Assembly: GCA_024225395.1 (NCBI GenBank)
Contig: JAAEMR010000065.1
Location: 1-64,000, forward strand
Direction: 5' to 3'
Source: Gammaproteobacteria bacterium
GTDB lineage: Bacteria; Pseudomonadota; Gammaproteobacteria; GCA-001735895
DNA: 64,000 nucleotides
A program made the translations under genes and the position numbers. The notes under the pieces were generated by a model that was not told where the DNA came from, did no database searches, and saw nothing but the letters and a program-made list of their open reading frames with translations. Shown one piece after another: positions 8,488 through 18,465 of the stretch; within the stretch, counting starts at the first letter, position 1; every line of letters starts with the position of its first letter.

Positions 8488-9495
8488 ATGAAAAAACTTA
8501 CTTCAACATTATTGTTGACTTCTATTCTTGCGGTTGCAGCAAATACTGCATCTGCCGACACACTTAGTTCTGTAAAAAGTAAAGGCTTTGTTCAATGTGG
8601 TGTCAGTACTGGTTTGCCGGGTTTCTCAAATGCAGATGCTTCTGGTAACTGGAAAGGACTGGATGTTGACGTTTGTCGTGCAGTTGCTGCAGCAGCGCTG
8701 GGTGATGCAGGCAAAGTTAAATACACTCCACTAACTGCTAAAGAGCGTTTCACTGCTCTACAGTCTGGTGAAATTGACATGCTTTCTCGTAACACTACCT
8801 GGACTCTGACTCGTGATGGCTCACTGGGTTTGAACTTCGCTGGTGTTAACTACTATGATGGTCAAGGTTTCATGGTTACTAAGGGTCTAGGCGTAAAAAG
8901 CGCATTAGAACTTGATGGTGCTGCAGTTTGTATTCAGGCTGGAACAACGACTGAATTAAACCTGGCTGATTATTTCCGTGAAAACGGCATGAAATACAAG
9001 TCAGTAACTTATGATACTTCAGATGCAACTATCAAAGGTTTTGAAGCCGGTCGTTGTGACATGCTTTCTTCTGACCAATCTCAGCTATATGCTCTTCGCA
9101 TCAAGCTGAAGAATCCTGGAGCTGCAATTGTACTGCCTGAAGTTATTTCTAAAGAGCCTTTAGGACCTGTTGTGCGTCAGGGCGATGACAAATGGTTTAA
9201 TATTGTTAAATGGTCATTAATGGCTATGGTTAACGCTGAAGAACTGGGTGTTACTTCTAAAAATGCGAGCAGCATGAAAAGCACCAAGAACCCATCTATT
9301 GGACGTTTAATGGGCGGCCAGGGCGAAAAGTTAGGTCTGGGTGATGGTTGGGCTTATAACATCGTTTCTCAAGTGGGTAACTATGGTGAATCTTTCGAAC
9401 GTAATGTTGGAATGAGCTCTCCGCTTAAAATCTCTCGTGGCTTAAATGCGCTATGGAGTAAAGGCGGCCTGCAATACGCACCACCTATTCGTTAA
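8488..9495 (+). CDS. aapJ: general L-amino-acid ABC transporter, periplasmic binding protein (AapJ)
   Basis: 335 residues of the SBP_bac_3 family with a signal peptide (MKKLTSTLLLTSILAVAANTASA). The ligand-binding fold shows KGFVQCGVSTGLPGFS, WKGLDVDVCRAVAAAALGD and ERFTALQSGEIDMLSRNTTW, which are close to AapJ/BztA proteins. It captures amino acids in the periplasm for the AapQM permease. A ribosome site (GAGGGG) precedes the ATG. It is the first gene of aapJQMP, but a strong terminator follows immediately, so it is probably made in excess of the membrane parts. Confidence 0.93.
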   Translation: MKKLTSTLLLTSILAVAANTASADTLSSVKSKGFVQCGVSTGLPGFSNADASGNWKGLDVDVCRAVAAAALGDAGKVKYTPLTAKERFTALQSGEIDMLSRNTTWTLTRDGSLGLNFAGVNYYDGQGFMVTKGLGVKSALELDGAAVCIQAGTTTELNLADYFRENGMKYKSVTYDTSDATIKGFEAGRCDMLSSDQSQLYALRIKLKNPGAAIVLPEVISKEPLGPVVRQGDDKWFNIVKWSLMAMVNAEELGVTSKNASSMKSTKNPSIGRLMGGQGEKLGLGDGWAYNIVSQVGNYGESFERNVGMSSPLKISRGLNALWSKGGLQYAPPIR

Positions 9496-9505
9496 TTCGA
9501 ATCAT

Positions 9506-9540
9506 AAAAAGGGACATGTTTATCATGTCCCTTTTTTTTT
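9506..9540 (+). terminator. intrinsic terminator between aapJ and aapQ
   Basis: GGGACATG (9511-9518), a 5-nt loop and CATGTCCC (9524-9531) form a perfect 8-bp stem that A/T flanks can extend, followed by a run of nine T. It starts 10 bases after the aapJ stop. Some transcription must read through, or a second promoter must lie in 9541-9697, because the permease genes follow on the same strand. Confidence 0.9.
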
Positions 9541-9697
9541 GTACAGGATGTGCATTAAGCCGCGAATACAGGGTGTGTGAGAGCGGTGAATATCTATCCA
9601 GAATTAAACAAAAAAATAATTTTGAATAGATATACAAATTACGAGAAATAAAAAATTTCTTTTTAAAATAATAACTCTACCTTAATCGGAGCGAAGC

Positions 9698-10885
9698 ATG
9701 TCTGATCATGATTCGGATTTAAAACCGTCCAAGCCAGCAATATGGAATGACCCGAAATACAGGGCATTATTTTTTCAAATTATACTGGTAATAGGGCTCG
9801 GTTATTTTATCGTTTCAATAGTTGATAATACCCTGTCCAATATGGAATCACGGGGTATTTCTACCGGTTTTGCTTTCCTTAACGAACCTTCTGGTTTTGG
9901 TATTCTGCAAAGTCTTATTGAATTTGATGAGTCCCATACTTATGGACGAACATTCTTTGTAGGATTGTTAAATACGTTGCTTATATCCGGTCTGGGTATA
10001 TTTTTTGCGACTTTTCTGGGTTTTATCATGGGTGTCGCCCGGTTATCCAATAACTGGATAGTGGCAAAAGTAGCGACAGTCTATATAGAAATTTTTAGAA
10101 ATATCCCGCTATTGCTACAAATTTTCTTCTGGTATTTTGCAGTTCTTGCTTCATTGCCCGGGGTTAGACAAAGTATGTCTCTGGGTGCAGGGATAGAGTT
10201 TAATAATAGAGGTTTATACGTTCCTTCTCCTGTTCCTGAAGATGGTTTTTCCATTGTTTTCTGGTTGTTTGTTATTGGTATTATTGCAACGGTATTTCTT
10301 GCGCGATGGGCTAATAAGCGACAGGAATTAACTGGCCAGCAATTTCCTGTTTTCTTTTCTTCACTAGGATTGATCTTTGGCTTGCCACTGGTTGTATTTT
10401 TAATGATGGGTTCTCCGCTTAGCTGGGATTACCCTGCACTAAAAGGTTTTAACTTTCAGGGTGGTGTGTCGATTATTCCAGAGTTACTGGCTCTGTTACT
10501 GGCATTAACAATCTACACTGGAACATTTATAGCAGAAACGGTTCGAGCCGGTATTAATGCGGTAAGTCACGGGCAAACTGAAGCAGCCATGGCACTGGGT
10601 TTAACGCGAGGTAAAACCATGCGTTTAATTATTATACCGCAGGCCATGCGAGTCATTATTCCACCTTTAACCAGTCAATATTTAAATCTGGCTAAAAACT
10701 CTTCGCTGGCTACAGCTATAGGTTATCCCGATATTGTCGCTGTGTTTATGGGGACAACGCTTAATCAAACCGGGCAGGCAGTAGAAATCACCATGATGAC
10801 CATGGGTGTCTACCTGACTATCAGCTTAACCATTTCGATGTTTATGAACTGGTTTAATAAACGAATGGCTCTGGTTGAGCGATAG
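9698..10885 (+). CDS. aapQ: general L-amino-acid ABC transporter permease (AapQ)
   Basis: 395 residues and a polytopic membrane protein of the HisMQ type. A long N-terminal part holds the first helix (ALFFQIILVIGLGYFIVSIV) and a periplasmic stretch with NEPSGFGI, typical of AapQ/BztB. The C-terminal transport domain includes the EAA loop (AVSHGQTEAAMALGLTRGKTM) that docks on the ATPase. It forms the inner-membrane channel with AapM. It is the first gene after the terminator and is preceded by 157 AT-rich bases. Confidence 0.92.
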   Translation: MSDHDSDLKPSKPAIWNDPKYRALFFQIILVIGLGYFIVSIVDNTLSNMESRGISTGFAFLNEPSGFGILQSLIEFDESHTYGRTFFVGLLNTLLISGLGIFFATFLGFIMGVARLSNNWIVAKVATVYIEIFRNIPLLLQIFFWYFAVLASLPGVRQSMSLGAGIEFNNRGLYVPSPVPEDGFSIVFWLFVIGIIATVFLARWANKRQELTGQQFPVFFSSLGLIFGLPLVVFLMMGSPLSWDYPALKGFNFQGGVSIIPELLALLLALTIYTGTFIAETVRAGINAVSHGQTEAAMALGLTRGKTMRLIIIPQAMRVIIPPLTSQYLNLAKNSSLATAIGYPDIVAVFMGTTLNQTGQAVEITMMTMGVYLTISLTISMFMNWFNKRMALVER

Positions 10886-10898
10886 GAGGGAGATGATC

Positions 10899-12020
10899 AT
10901 GACGACAGAAACTCAAACGTACGAACTTGGTAATCATCCTGACCTGGAACCCCCTTCGAATACCACTGGTATCATGGGCTGGTTAAGGAAAAACCTGTTT
11001 TCCAGCTATGTAAACTCGGTACTCAGTTTATTTGTATTTTATTTGCTTTATCTTTATATACCTCCTCTTATTCAATGGTTGTTTATTGATGCTGTGTGGA
11101 CAGGAGGTTCTCGCGAAGTCTGTGAAGTTGAGGGTGCTGGAGCTTGCTGGGCTTTCATCGACAGTCGCTTCACGCAGTTTATGTATGGCTTCTATCCTAA
11201 GGATTTACTCTGGCGACCAAACTCTGCAGGCCTGTTATTAATAGCTTTGATGATTCCACTGTTTATCAAGTCATTTAACTATAAATGGATGCTGGGTGGT
11301 TTTATCCTGGTGATCTACCCCATCATTGCTTATTTTCTTATCCATGGTGGTTCATTTGGGCTGGAAGTTGTCGAAACCAATAAATGGGGCGGTCTGATGT
11401 TAACACTGGTTCTTTCCGGTGTCGGTATTGTGGCCTCTCTGCCCATAGGCGTCGTGCTGGCACTGGGACGTCGTTCTGAAATGCCTATCGTGAAATCAGT
11501 TTCAGTGGTTTATATTGAATTCTGGCGCGGAGTTCCTTTAATAACGGTACTGTTTATGTCATCCGTTATGCTGCCACTGTTTTTCGCTGAAGGTACAGAT
11601 TTTGATAAATTACTCAGAGCCATGATAGGCATTATCATGTTCCAGTCTGCTTATATGGCGGAAGTGGTTCGTGGTGGATTGCAGGCTATTCCCAAGGGGC
11701 AGTATGAAGCCGCACAGGCACTGGGTTTAAGTTACTGGAAAAGCATGGGTTTGATTATTCTTCCCCAGGCATTAAAACTGGTTATTCCAGGTATTGTTAA
11801 CACCTTTATTGCATTATTCAAAGACACCACTCTAGTCTTGATCATCGGCCTGTTTGATTTGCTGGCGATCATCCAACAAGCAAATTCAGATTCGGCCTGG
11901 TTAGGTTTTGATACTGAAGGTTATGTATTTGCAGCCAGCGTATTCTGGGTATTCTGTTTCAGCATGTCTCGATACAGTATTGCTCTGGAAGCTAAACTAC
12001 ACACAGGACATAAAAGGTAA
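10899..12020 (+). CDS. aapM: general L-amino-acid ABC transporter permease (AapM)
   Basis: About 373 residues from the ATG at 10899. That start is chosen because AGGAGG at 10884-10889 lies 9 bases before it; a TTG at 10875 and an ATG at 10893 are in frame but less well placed. It is a HisMQ-type permease with about eight membrane segments and an EAA loop ([21 protein letters not shown]). A periplasmic loop with two cysteines ([14 protein letters not shown]) lies near residue 80, as in AapM/BztC proteins. It partners AapQ in the inner membrane. Confidence 0.92.
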   Translation: MTTETQTYELGNHPDLEPPSNTTGIMGWLRKNLFSSYVNSVLSLFVFYLLYLYIPPLIQWLFIDAVWTGGSREVCEVEGAGACWAFIDSRFTQFMYGFYPKDLLWRPNSAGLLLIALMIPLFIKSFNYKWMLGGFILVIYPIIAYFLIHGGSFGLEVVETNKWGGLMLTLVLSGVGIVASLPIGVVLALGRRSEMPIVKSVSVVYIEFWRGVPLITVLFMSSVMLPLFFAEGTDFDKLLRAMIGIIMFQSAYMAEVVRGGLQAIPKGQYEAAQALGLSYWKSMGLIILPQALKLVIPGIVNTFIALFKDTTLVLIIGLFDLLAIIQQANSDSAWLGFDTEGYVFAASVFWVFCFSMSRYSIALEAKLHTGHKR

Positions 12021-12025
12021 TTGCC

Positions 12026-12772
12026 ATGACAGACAATCAACACATCATTGAAATGAATGCGGTACATAAATGGTATGGCAGTTTTCATGTTTTGAAAGAT
12101 GTTAATCTGAAGGTTAGCAAGGGTGAGCGCATCGTTATCTGTGGTCCATCAGGGTCAGGAAAATCGACGGCAATTCGTTGTATCAATCACCTGGAAGAAC
12201 ACCAGAAAGGACAGATAATTGTTGATGGAACCGAATTAACCGGTGATCTGAAACATATCGAGCAAATACGTAAAGAAGTGGGCATGGTGTTTCAGCACTT
12301 TAACCTGTTCCCGCATTTAACCATTTTAGAGAATCTGGCTCTGGCACCAATCTGGGTCAAAAAAATGCCTCGTAAAGACGCTGAAGAAATCGCCATGAAA
12401 TACCTGGAACGCGTCAAGATTCCAGAGCAGGCTAAAAAATATCCAGGTCAGTTATCCGGTGGTCAGCAACAGCGTGTAGCAATAGCACGTAGTTTGTGTA
12501 TGAGTCCTAAAGTTATGCTTTTTGACGAACCCACTTCTGCACTTGATCCTGAAATGATTTCAGAAGTTCTGGATGTTATGGTCGAATTGGCTGAAGAGGG
12601 TATGACGATGATTTGTGTAACCCATGAAATGGGTTTTGCGAAAAAGGTGGCTAATCGCGTTATCTTTATGGATGCTGGTCAAATCATCGAACAGAATGAT
12701 CCACATGAATTCTTTGATAATCCCCAGCACGAAAGAACTAAACTGTTCCTCAGTCAAATTATTCAGCATTAA
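12026..12772 (+). CDS. aapP: general L-amino-acid ABC transporter ATPase (AapP)
   Basis: 248 residues, a standard polar amino-acid ABC ATPase. Walker A is GPSGSGKST, the Q loop is [10 protein letters not shown], the signature is [15 protein letters not shown], Walker B is [14 protein letters not shown], and the H loop is VTHEMGFA. It powers AapQM from the cytoplasmic side. It starts 5 bases after aapM and closes the operon. No clear terminator was seen in the 92 bases before the hemerythrin gene. Confidence 0.95.
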   Translation: MTDNQHIIEMNAVHKWYGSFHVLKDVNLKVSKGERIVICGPSGSGKSTAIRCINHLEEHQKGQIIVDGTELTGDLKHIEQIRKEVGMVFQHFNLFPHLTILENLALAPIWVKKMPRKDAEEIAMKYLERVKIPEQAKKYPGQLSGGQQQRVAIARSLCMSPKVMLFDEPTSALDPEMISEVLDVMVELAEEGMTMICVTHEMGFAKKVANRVIFMDAGQIIEQNDPHEFFDNPQHERTKLFLSQIIQH

Positions 12773-12864
12773 CTGGGCTTTGGTCTACAATTTCAATATG
12801 TAATATTCCGGCTGATCGCTGATTGGCCTGTTAAAACTGTCATAACCAGCTGAGTGAGGTACTT

Positions 12865-13323
12865 ATGGCGCATATTGAATGGACCCAGGATCTGGATACC
12901 GGTATTCAGGTCATAGATAATCAACATAAAAGAATAGTCGAATATATCAATAAACTCGATGATGCCGGAGCAAACTCAGATAAAGAACTAATATCGAGCG
13001 TTCTTACGGAACTGGTCGATTACACGCTGTCACATTTCACTTTTGAAGAAAGCTTGATGGAAGAAGCGGGTTATCCCTTTGTCAAGGGGCATAAACGGGT
13101 GCACCAGCTGTTTGTTAAAAGAGTGGGTGATTATGTTCAGCGTTTCAAAATGGGTGAGGATATCACAGCCGAACTTCTCAATACTTTACAAGCCTGGTTA
13201 GTCAATCATATTAAAAGTGATGATAATGATTACGTCGAGCTGGTAAGAACCAACCTGCAAGGCCTCGATTCAAAAAAACAAGATGGATGGTTATCGCGCA
13301 GTCTTAAGAATATATTCGGTTAA
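12865..13323 (+). CDS. bacteriohemerythrin (first of a tandem pair)
   Basis: 152 residues. The hemerythrin di-iron ligands are visible in order: His in IDNQHKRIVEYIN, His and Glu in SHFTFEESLMEEAGY, His in KGHKRVHQLF and His/Asp in NHIKSDDNDYV. The family binds O2 reversibly at a non-heme di-iron centre and is found in bacteria living near oxygen gradients. It carries no fused sensor domain. A GTGAGG ribosome site precedes the ATG. A close relative follows 11 bases later by my chosen start, indicating a tandem duplication. Confidence 0.93.
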   Translation: MAHIEWTQDLDTGIQVIDNQHKRIVEYINKLDDAGANSDKELISSVLTELVDYTLSHFTFEESLMEEAGYPFVKGHKRVHQLFVKRVGDYVQRFKMGEDITAELLNTLQAWLVNHIKSDDNDYVELVRTNLQGLDSKKQDGWLSRSLKNIFG

Positions 13324-13334
13324 AGTTGGTGCAT

Positions 13335-13799
13335 ATGAATCACATCGAATGGAAGCCAGAATTTGAAGTGGGTATAGGTGTTATTGATGTTCAGCACCAT
13401 CGAATTGTTGACTATATTAATAGCTTAATTGACTCTAAGGGAAATGCCGGGCGAGATGATATTGGCCTGATAATCGATTCACTTATTGACTATACCTATT
13501 CTCATTTTGCTTTCGAAGAAGCTTTAATGGAAGAAGCCGGGTATGAATTTTTTTCGGTTCATCAGCAAACTCATGAAGCCTTTACCCAGCGTTTGAATGT
13601 TTTGCATAAGTCATTTAAAGACGGGGTGGATGTCAGTGACGAACTGGTGGAGCTACTGAAAACCTGGTTAATTAATCACATTATGAGTGATGATCAGAGT
13701 TATGTTCCACTGGTCAGGCAGAAATTCTCAGTGACAGAAAAATTATCAGATGGCGGCTGGCTCTCTAAAACATATCATCGCTTTTTCGTTAAAAGTTAA
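13335..13799 (+). CDS. bacteriohemerythrin (second of a tandem pair)
   Basis: About 154 residues from the ATG at 13335; an upstream in-frame TTG at 13326 would add three residues. The same ligand order as the first copy is kept: VQHHRIVDYIN, SHFAFEEALMEEAGY, VHQQTHEAF and NHIMSDDQSYV. Both copies keep every ligand, so both should be functional. The sequences have diverged clearly, so the duplication is not recent. A difference in O2 affinity or expression cannot be judged from sequence. Confidence 0.93.
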   Translation: MNHIEWKPEFEVGIGVIDVQHHRIVDYINSLIDSKGNAGRDDIGLIIDSLIDYTYSHFAFEEALMEEAGYEFFSVHQQTHEAFTQRLNVLHKSFKDGVDVSDELVELLKTWLINHIMSDDQSYVPLVRQKFSVTEKLSDGGWLSKTYHRFFVKS

Positions 13800-13888
13800 A
13801 TAAAATTTAATTTCCACCGAAGCTATTCATTCACCTGTTGTGCTGTTTTTGATATTGTAGTGCACTCTTTTAATCGCCCTGTACTGTT

Positions 13889-15691
13889 GTGCCGAAAATT
13901 CAGCAACTCCCCAATCATTTAATAAACCAGATAGCTGCTGGAGAAGTCGTCGAGCGTCCTGCTTCTGTGGTCAAGGAGCTGGTTGAAAACAGTCTCGATG
14001 CTGGTGCAACGTCCATCGATGTTGAAATCGAATCGGGTGGCATGAAGTTGATAAGGATTGTCGATAATGGAGTGGGTATCAATAAAGATGACCTTCAACT
14101 TGCTTTGTCACGCCATGCAACCAGTAAAATTCACAGCCTTGATGATCTGGAAGCAATAGGTAGTCTAGGCTTTAGAGGAGAGGCTTTGCCCAGTATTGCA
14201 TCAGTTTCCCGGTTGAGTATTAGCTCTTCTCTTGCCGATGAACAGCATGGCTGGAAAATTGAGGCCCGAACAGAACAGTCAGTCGAGCCATCACCTCAAC
14301 AACAGTCTGGCACAACGATTGAAGTGAGAGACCTTTTTTATAATGTGCCAGCCCGTAAAAAATTTCTACGCACCGAGCGCACCGAATTTAATCACATTGA
14401 ATCTCTCTTCAAAACTCTGGCTTTAAGTCATCCTTCGGTTGCATTGCGCCTGATTCACAATCGTAAAACTGTTTACCAGTTACCGGTTGCTGATTCTGAA
14501 ACCAGTAATCAAATGCGATTATCCAGAATCTGTGGCAGTGAATTTGCGTCCAGTATTGTGATCATTGATATTGAAATTGATGGAATGTCCTTAAAAGGCT
14601 GGGTTGCTTTACCCACTTTTTCTCGAAGCCAGGCCGATATGCAGTATTTCTTTGTCAATCAGCGCATGATTCGTGACAAAGTGATCAGTCATGCGGTGCG
14701 CCAGGCATATCAGGATGTACTTTTTCATGGTCGTCATAGTGCCTTTGTTTTGTACCTTAGCGTCGATCCGCGTCAGGTAGATGTCAATGTTCATCCGCAA
14801 AAACATGAAGTCAGGTTCAGAAATTCCCGACAGGTTCATGATTTTCTTTATCGCAGTTTGCACCGGGCATTGGCGGATGTTCAACCCGAGCAGCAATTAG
14901 CGAGCCCGGCATTTGCCCTGCAAACGGGAAATATTGAATCCAGTCCGCTGGAATTTGAACAGAGTAGAATTGATTTCATGCAGAATCACTCACCGGCTCA
15001 ATATGCCAGTTTTGATCGTTCGCCTGATCAGGTTCGGGAACGGCTGGAAAATTATGCTGAGTTACTGGCTAAACCTGAACAAACTTCGGAGCAAAAAGAA
15101 TCTTTAGCACCACCGCTTGGTTATGCTTTAGCCCAGTTAAAAGGTATTTATATTCTGGCTGAAAATGATTCAGGATTGGTGCTGGTGGATATGCATGCTG
15201 CTCATGAACGAATTGTGTACGAACGGTTGAAACAAAATGCTGAACAGGAAGGCATAATCAGTCAGCCTTTACTGGTTCCATTAACAATAAATGTTAGCCA
15301 GTCTGAAGCTGAACTGGTGGAGAATAAAGAACAGGAGTTGAATAAGTTTGGGCTGAAACTGGAAAGGTTGAGCCATGAACAGTTGCGAGTTCGGGAAGTT
15401 CCTGCTTTGTTAAAACATGCGAATATAGAAAAACTGGTACGTGATGTATTAAGTGATCTGATGGAGTTTGGTCAAAGTCAGCGTGTTGAGCAATCCAGTA
15501 ATGATATATTGTCAACCATGGCCTGCCACGGTTCTGTGCGTGCCAATCGGCTGCTCAATATCGGTGAAATGAATGCTTTGCTGAGGGATATAGAGCAAAC
15601 GGAGCGTAGCGGTCAATGTAATCATGGTCGTCCAACCTGGAAGCAGTTGAGCCTGGATCAACTGGATAGCTTCTTTTTACGCGGACAGTAA
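13889..15691 (+). CDS. mutL: DNA mismatch repair protein MutL
   Basis: 600 residues from a GTG start. The GHKL ATPase motifs are ENSLDAGA, RIVDNGVGI and SLGFRGEALPSIASVS, and NVHPQKHEVRF ends the N-terminal domain. After a variable linker (about residues 330-410), the C-terminal dimerisation domain has DMHAAHERIVYE and CNHGRPTW. The first matches the endonuclease motif DQHA-x2-E-x4-E apart from Q to M. It coordinates repair after MutS. It heads the mutL-miaA-hfq-hflX run and abuts miaA with no gap. Confidence 0.96.
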   Translation: MPKIQQLPNHLINQIAAGEVVERPASVVKELVENSLDAGATSIDVEIESGGMKLIRIVDNGVGINKDDLQLALSRHATSKIHSLDDLEAIGSLGFRGEALPSIASVSRLSISSSLADEQHGWKIEARTEQSVEPSPQQQSGTTIEVRDLFYNVPARKKFLRTERTEFNHIESLFKTLALSHPSVALRLIHNRKTVYQLPVADSETSNQMRLSRICGSEFASSIVIIDIEIDGMSLKGWVALPTFSRSQADMQYFFVNQRMIRDKVISHAVRQAYQDVLFHGRHSAFVLYLSVDPRQVDVNVHPQKHEVRFRNSRQVHDFLYRSLHRALADVQPEQQLASPAFALQTGNIESSPLEFEQSRIDFMQNHSPAQYASFDRSPDQVRERLENYAELLAKPEQTSEQKESLAPPLGYALAQLKGIYILAENDSGLVLVDMHAAHERIVYERLKQNAEQEGIISQPLLVPLTINVSQSEAELVENKEQELNKFGLKLERLSHEQLRVREVPALLKHANIEKLVRDVLSDLMEFGQSQRVEQSSNDILSTMACHGSVRANRLLNIGEMNALLRDIEQTERSGQCNHGRPTWKQLSLDQLDSFFLRGQ

Positions 15692-16612
15692 ATGAAAAGA
15701 CCTGAAGCTATTTTGCTCATGGGCGCGACAGCCACGGGAAAAACTGATCTTGCAGTAAAACTGGCAGAGCAATTCCCGGTAGAAATTGTCAGCGTTGATT
15801 CAGCGCTCATATATAAAGATATGGATATAGGCACGGCCAAACCCGATGCTGAACTGTTACGACGTGCCCCGCATTTTTTGATTGATATTCTCGATCCATC
15901 GCAGCGATGGTCAGCCTGGGATTTTGTGCAGCAGGCGACTGATCTCATAAAACAAATTAATCAGAGAGGGAACATCCCGTTATTGGCTGGCGGCACCATG
16001 ATGTACTTCAATGCACTGGAACAAGGTTTGAATGATCTGCCGATGGCGGATGAAAATTTACGTTCACAGTTACAGCAGCAACAGGAAAATGAAGGATTAG
16101 CTTCTTTGTATGCCGAGTTACAGGGAATAGATCCCGAAACAGCTTCACGCATTAAACCAACCGACCCGCAGAGAATCCTGAGAGCGATCGAGGTTTATCG
16201 CTTAAGTGGAAAACCGATGTCTGAATTATTGCAGCAAAACAAAAAAACACCCTGTATCGACTTTAAACGCCTTGTACTGGAAGTTCCTGAGCGTGCCGAA
16301 CTGCATCAACGCATCGAACAACGTTTTCAGCTCATGCTGGATCAGGGATTTGAGCAGGAAGTTATTGAGTTGCGTAGACGTGAGGACTTAAACCTGGAGC
16401 TTCCGTCGATGCGCTGTGTCGGGTATCGGCAAATGTGGATGTATCTGGACGGGAACTTTAGTTACCAGGAGATGGTCAATAAGTCTGTCGTTGCTACACG
16501 CCAGTTGGCAAAGCGACAATTGACCTGGTTGCGTAAATATCAGGATGTGAAACGTCTTAACTATCGAGACTATTCATTCGATGAGGTGTGCAGCTACTCA
16601 GGTTTAATGTAG
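15692..16612 (+). CDS. miaA: tRNA dimethylallyltransferase (MiaA)
   Basis: 306 residues. The P-loop is LLMGATATGKTDLA, followed by SVDSALIYKDMDIGTAKP and PHFLIDILDP, then LAGGTMMYFNAL and DPQRILRAIEVY. It adds a dimethylallyl group to A37 of tRNAs reading UNN codons. The start codon directly follows the mutL stop (TAAATG), so the two are translationally linked. Its position before hfq matches the enterobacterial and pseudomonad order. Confidence 0.96.
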   Translation: MKRPEAILLMGATATGKTDLAVKLAEQFPVEIVSVDSALIYKDMDIGTAKPDAELLRRAPHFLIDILDPSQRWSAWDFVQQATDLIKQINQRGNIPLLAGGTMMYFNALEQGLNDLPMADENLRSQLQQQQENEGLASLYAELQGIDPETASRIKPTDPQRILRAIEVYRLSGKPMSELLQQNKKTPCIDFKRLVLEVPERAELHQRIEQRFQLMLDQGFEQEVIELRRREDLNLELPSMRCVGYRQMWMYLDGNFSYQEMVNKSVVATRQLAKRQLTWLRKYQDVKRLNYRDYSFDEVCSYSGLM

Positions 16613-16791
16613 CTATCACGTTTTATAAAAAAAACATGGTCTTTCGTCTGATTATTGTTAGAGATCATTTTATCAACACCCTATATCCTTGAAAATCTTC
16701 TCATGTGACACAATCTTAAGGACTGACTAGGAAATTTAGAATTTTCTGATACACTCGAACCGTACTTAATAACAAAAATAGGAGCACTACT

Positions 16792-17043
16792 ATGTCAAAA
16801 GGGCAAATGTTACAAGAACCCTTTCTTAACGCGTTACGTCGTGAGCACGTACCCGTCTCTATCTTCCTTGTGAATGGAATCAAGTTACAGGGGCAAATAG
16901 AATCTTTTGATCAGTTTGTCATTTTACTGAAGAATAATGTCAGCCAGATGGTATACAAACATGCGGTATCCACCATCGTTCCTGCACGAAATGTACAGAT
17001 TGACAAACCTGAATCGGATGCTGATGACGAGTTCAACCAGTAA
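16792..17043 (+). CDS. hfq: RNA chaperone Hfq
   Basis: 83 residues with the Sm1 region ([20 protein letters not shown], then DQFVILLKN) and the Sm2 [10 protein letters not shown] signature. The acidic tail is short. Hfq hexamers pair small RNAs with mRNAs. A ribosome site (AGGAGC) precedes the ATG. The 179-base gap from miaA should hold its promoter, but no convincing pair of hexamers was seen there. Confidence 0.97.
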   Translation: MSKGQMLQEPFLNALRREHVPVSIFLVNGIKLQGQIESFDQFVILLKNNVSQMVYKHAVSTIVPARNVQIDKPESDADDEFNQ

Positions 17044-17067
17044 TAAACCCGCTATTTGGAGAATTGA

Positions 17068-18381
17068 TTGTTAGAGTTAGAACGTCATACTGGTGGGGAA
17101 AGAGCTTTACTTGTTCATATTAATTTTCCAGAAAGCGCAGATCAGGATGATCTGAATGAATTCATAGAACTGGTTAGATCTGCAGGTGTTGAAGACGTCG
17201 ATATTGTTGTTGGAAGCCGGCGCCTGCCATCTCCCAGGTTATTCGTGGGAAAGGGAAAGCTGGAAGAAATAGTCTCGCTTGTGCGATCGCATGAGATCGA
17301 TGTCGTATTATTTAATCATGCGTTATCTCCCTCTCAGGAACGAAACCTGGAGCAGGAATTACAATGTCGTGTTCTGGATCGTACAGGTTTAATACTGGAT
17401 ATTTTTGCTCAACGCGCTCATTCCTTTGAAGGAAAGTTACAGGTCGAGCTGGCACAACTCAAACATCTCTCAACTCGCCTGGTGAGAGGCTGGACCCATC
17501 TGGAACGTCAAAAGGGTGGTATTGGTCTCAGAGGACCGGGTGAAACTCAGCTGGAAACTGATCGTCGTTTACTGGGTAAGCGCATTAAATACCTGAATAA
17601 CCGGCTGGAAAAGGTAGCTAAACAGCGCCAGCAAAGTCGGCAGGCCAGAAACAGAGCTGAAATTCCAACCCTGTCATTAGTCGGTTATACCAATGCCGGC
17701 AAGTCGTCTCTGTTTAATGCGTTAACTGAATCGGATGCTTATGCGGCTGATCAGTTGTTTGCAACACTTGATCCTACATTGCGTAAACTTGAAGTTGATG
17801 AGCACCTGTCTGTCATTATGGCCGATACGGTAGGCTTTATTCGTCACTTACCACATGATCTGGTCGCCGCATTTAGAGCAACTCTACAGGAAACCCGGGA
17901 AGCAGACCTGGTATTGCACGTTATTGACTGTGTTGATGAAAATCGACAGGAAAAAATAGATGCTGTTAATCAGGTATTGGCCGAAGTAGGGGCTGATGAA
18001 ACACCTCAGTTGCAAGTTTTTAACAAGATAGACCTGGCCGAATACCCCGCTCGAATTGATCGAGATGAAGATGGAAAGGCAACTCGAATATGGTTGTCAG
18101 CCAAATCAACAGAAGGGTTTGAACTGTTTAAAGAAGTGATTCTTGAAATCTTTGCAGAAGAAACTGTATGTTGTGAGCTGGTGTTGAAACCGACTGAAGG
18201 TTTAATCAGATCCAGGCTGTATGAGCTTAAAGTCGTTACTGAAGAAACCTACCATGATGATGGATCGATTCAGTTATTATTGCAAATCAGTGAAATTCAA
18301 ATAAAAAAACTATCCCGTCACCTTGAAATATCACCAGAAAGATTCCATATCTCCACTGGTGAGCTTGCAGGAGCGGCCTGA
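17068..18381 (+). CDS. hflX: ribosome-associated GTPase HflX
   Basis: 437 residues from a TTG start with GGAG upstream. The N-terminal HflX domain (DIVVGSRRLPSPRLFVGKGK) is followed by the Gly-rich linker GGIGLRGPGETQLETDRR. The GTPase domain shows G1 GYTNAGKSSLFNAL, G3 ADTVGFI, G4 NKID and a G5-like SAKS. It splits or rescues stalled 70S ribosomes under stress by family knowledge. It sits 24 bases after hfq and probably shares its transcript. Confidence 0.95.
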   Translation: MLELERHTGGERALLVHINFPESADQDDLNEFIELVRSAGVEDVDIVVGSRRLPSPRLFVGKGKLEEIVSLVRSHEIDVVLFNHALSPSQERNLEQELQCRVLDRTGLILDIFAQRAHSFEGKLQVELAQLKHLSTRLVRGWTHLERQKGGIGLRGPGETQLETDRRLLGKRIKYLNNRLEKVAKQRQQSRQARNRAEIPTLSLVGYTNAGKSSLFNALTESDAYAADQLFATLDPTLRKLEVDEHLSVIMADTVGFIRHLPHDLVAAFRATLQETREADLVLHVIDCVDENRQEKIDAVNQVLAEVGADETPQLQVFNKIDLAEYPARIDRDEDGKATRIWLSAKSTEGFELFKEVILEIFAEETVCCELVLKPTEGLIRSRLYELKVVTEETYHDDGSIQLLLQISEIQIKKLSRHLEISPERFHISTGELAGAA

Positions 18382-18465
18382 CCCTCTTACAATTCACATC
18401 CTTTGTGCGCTGTTGACCGGTCACAAAGATATCTTAGCTAATTTAATTTATTTTGGAGAAGTACT

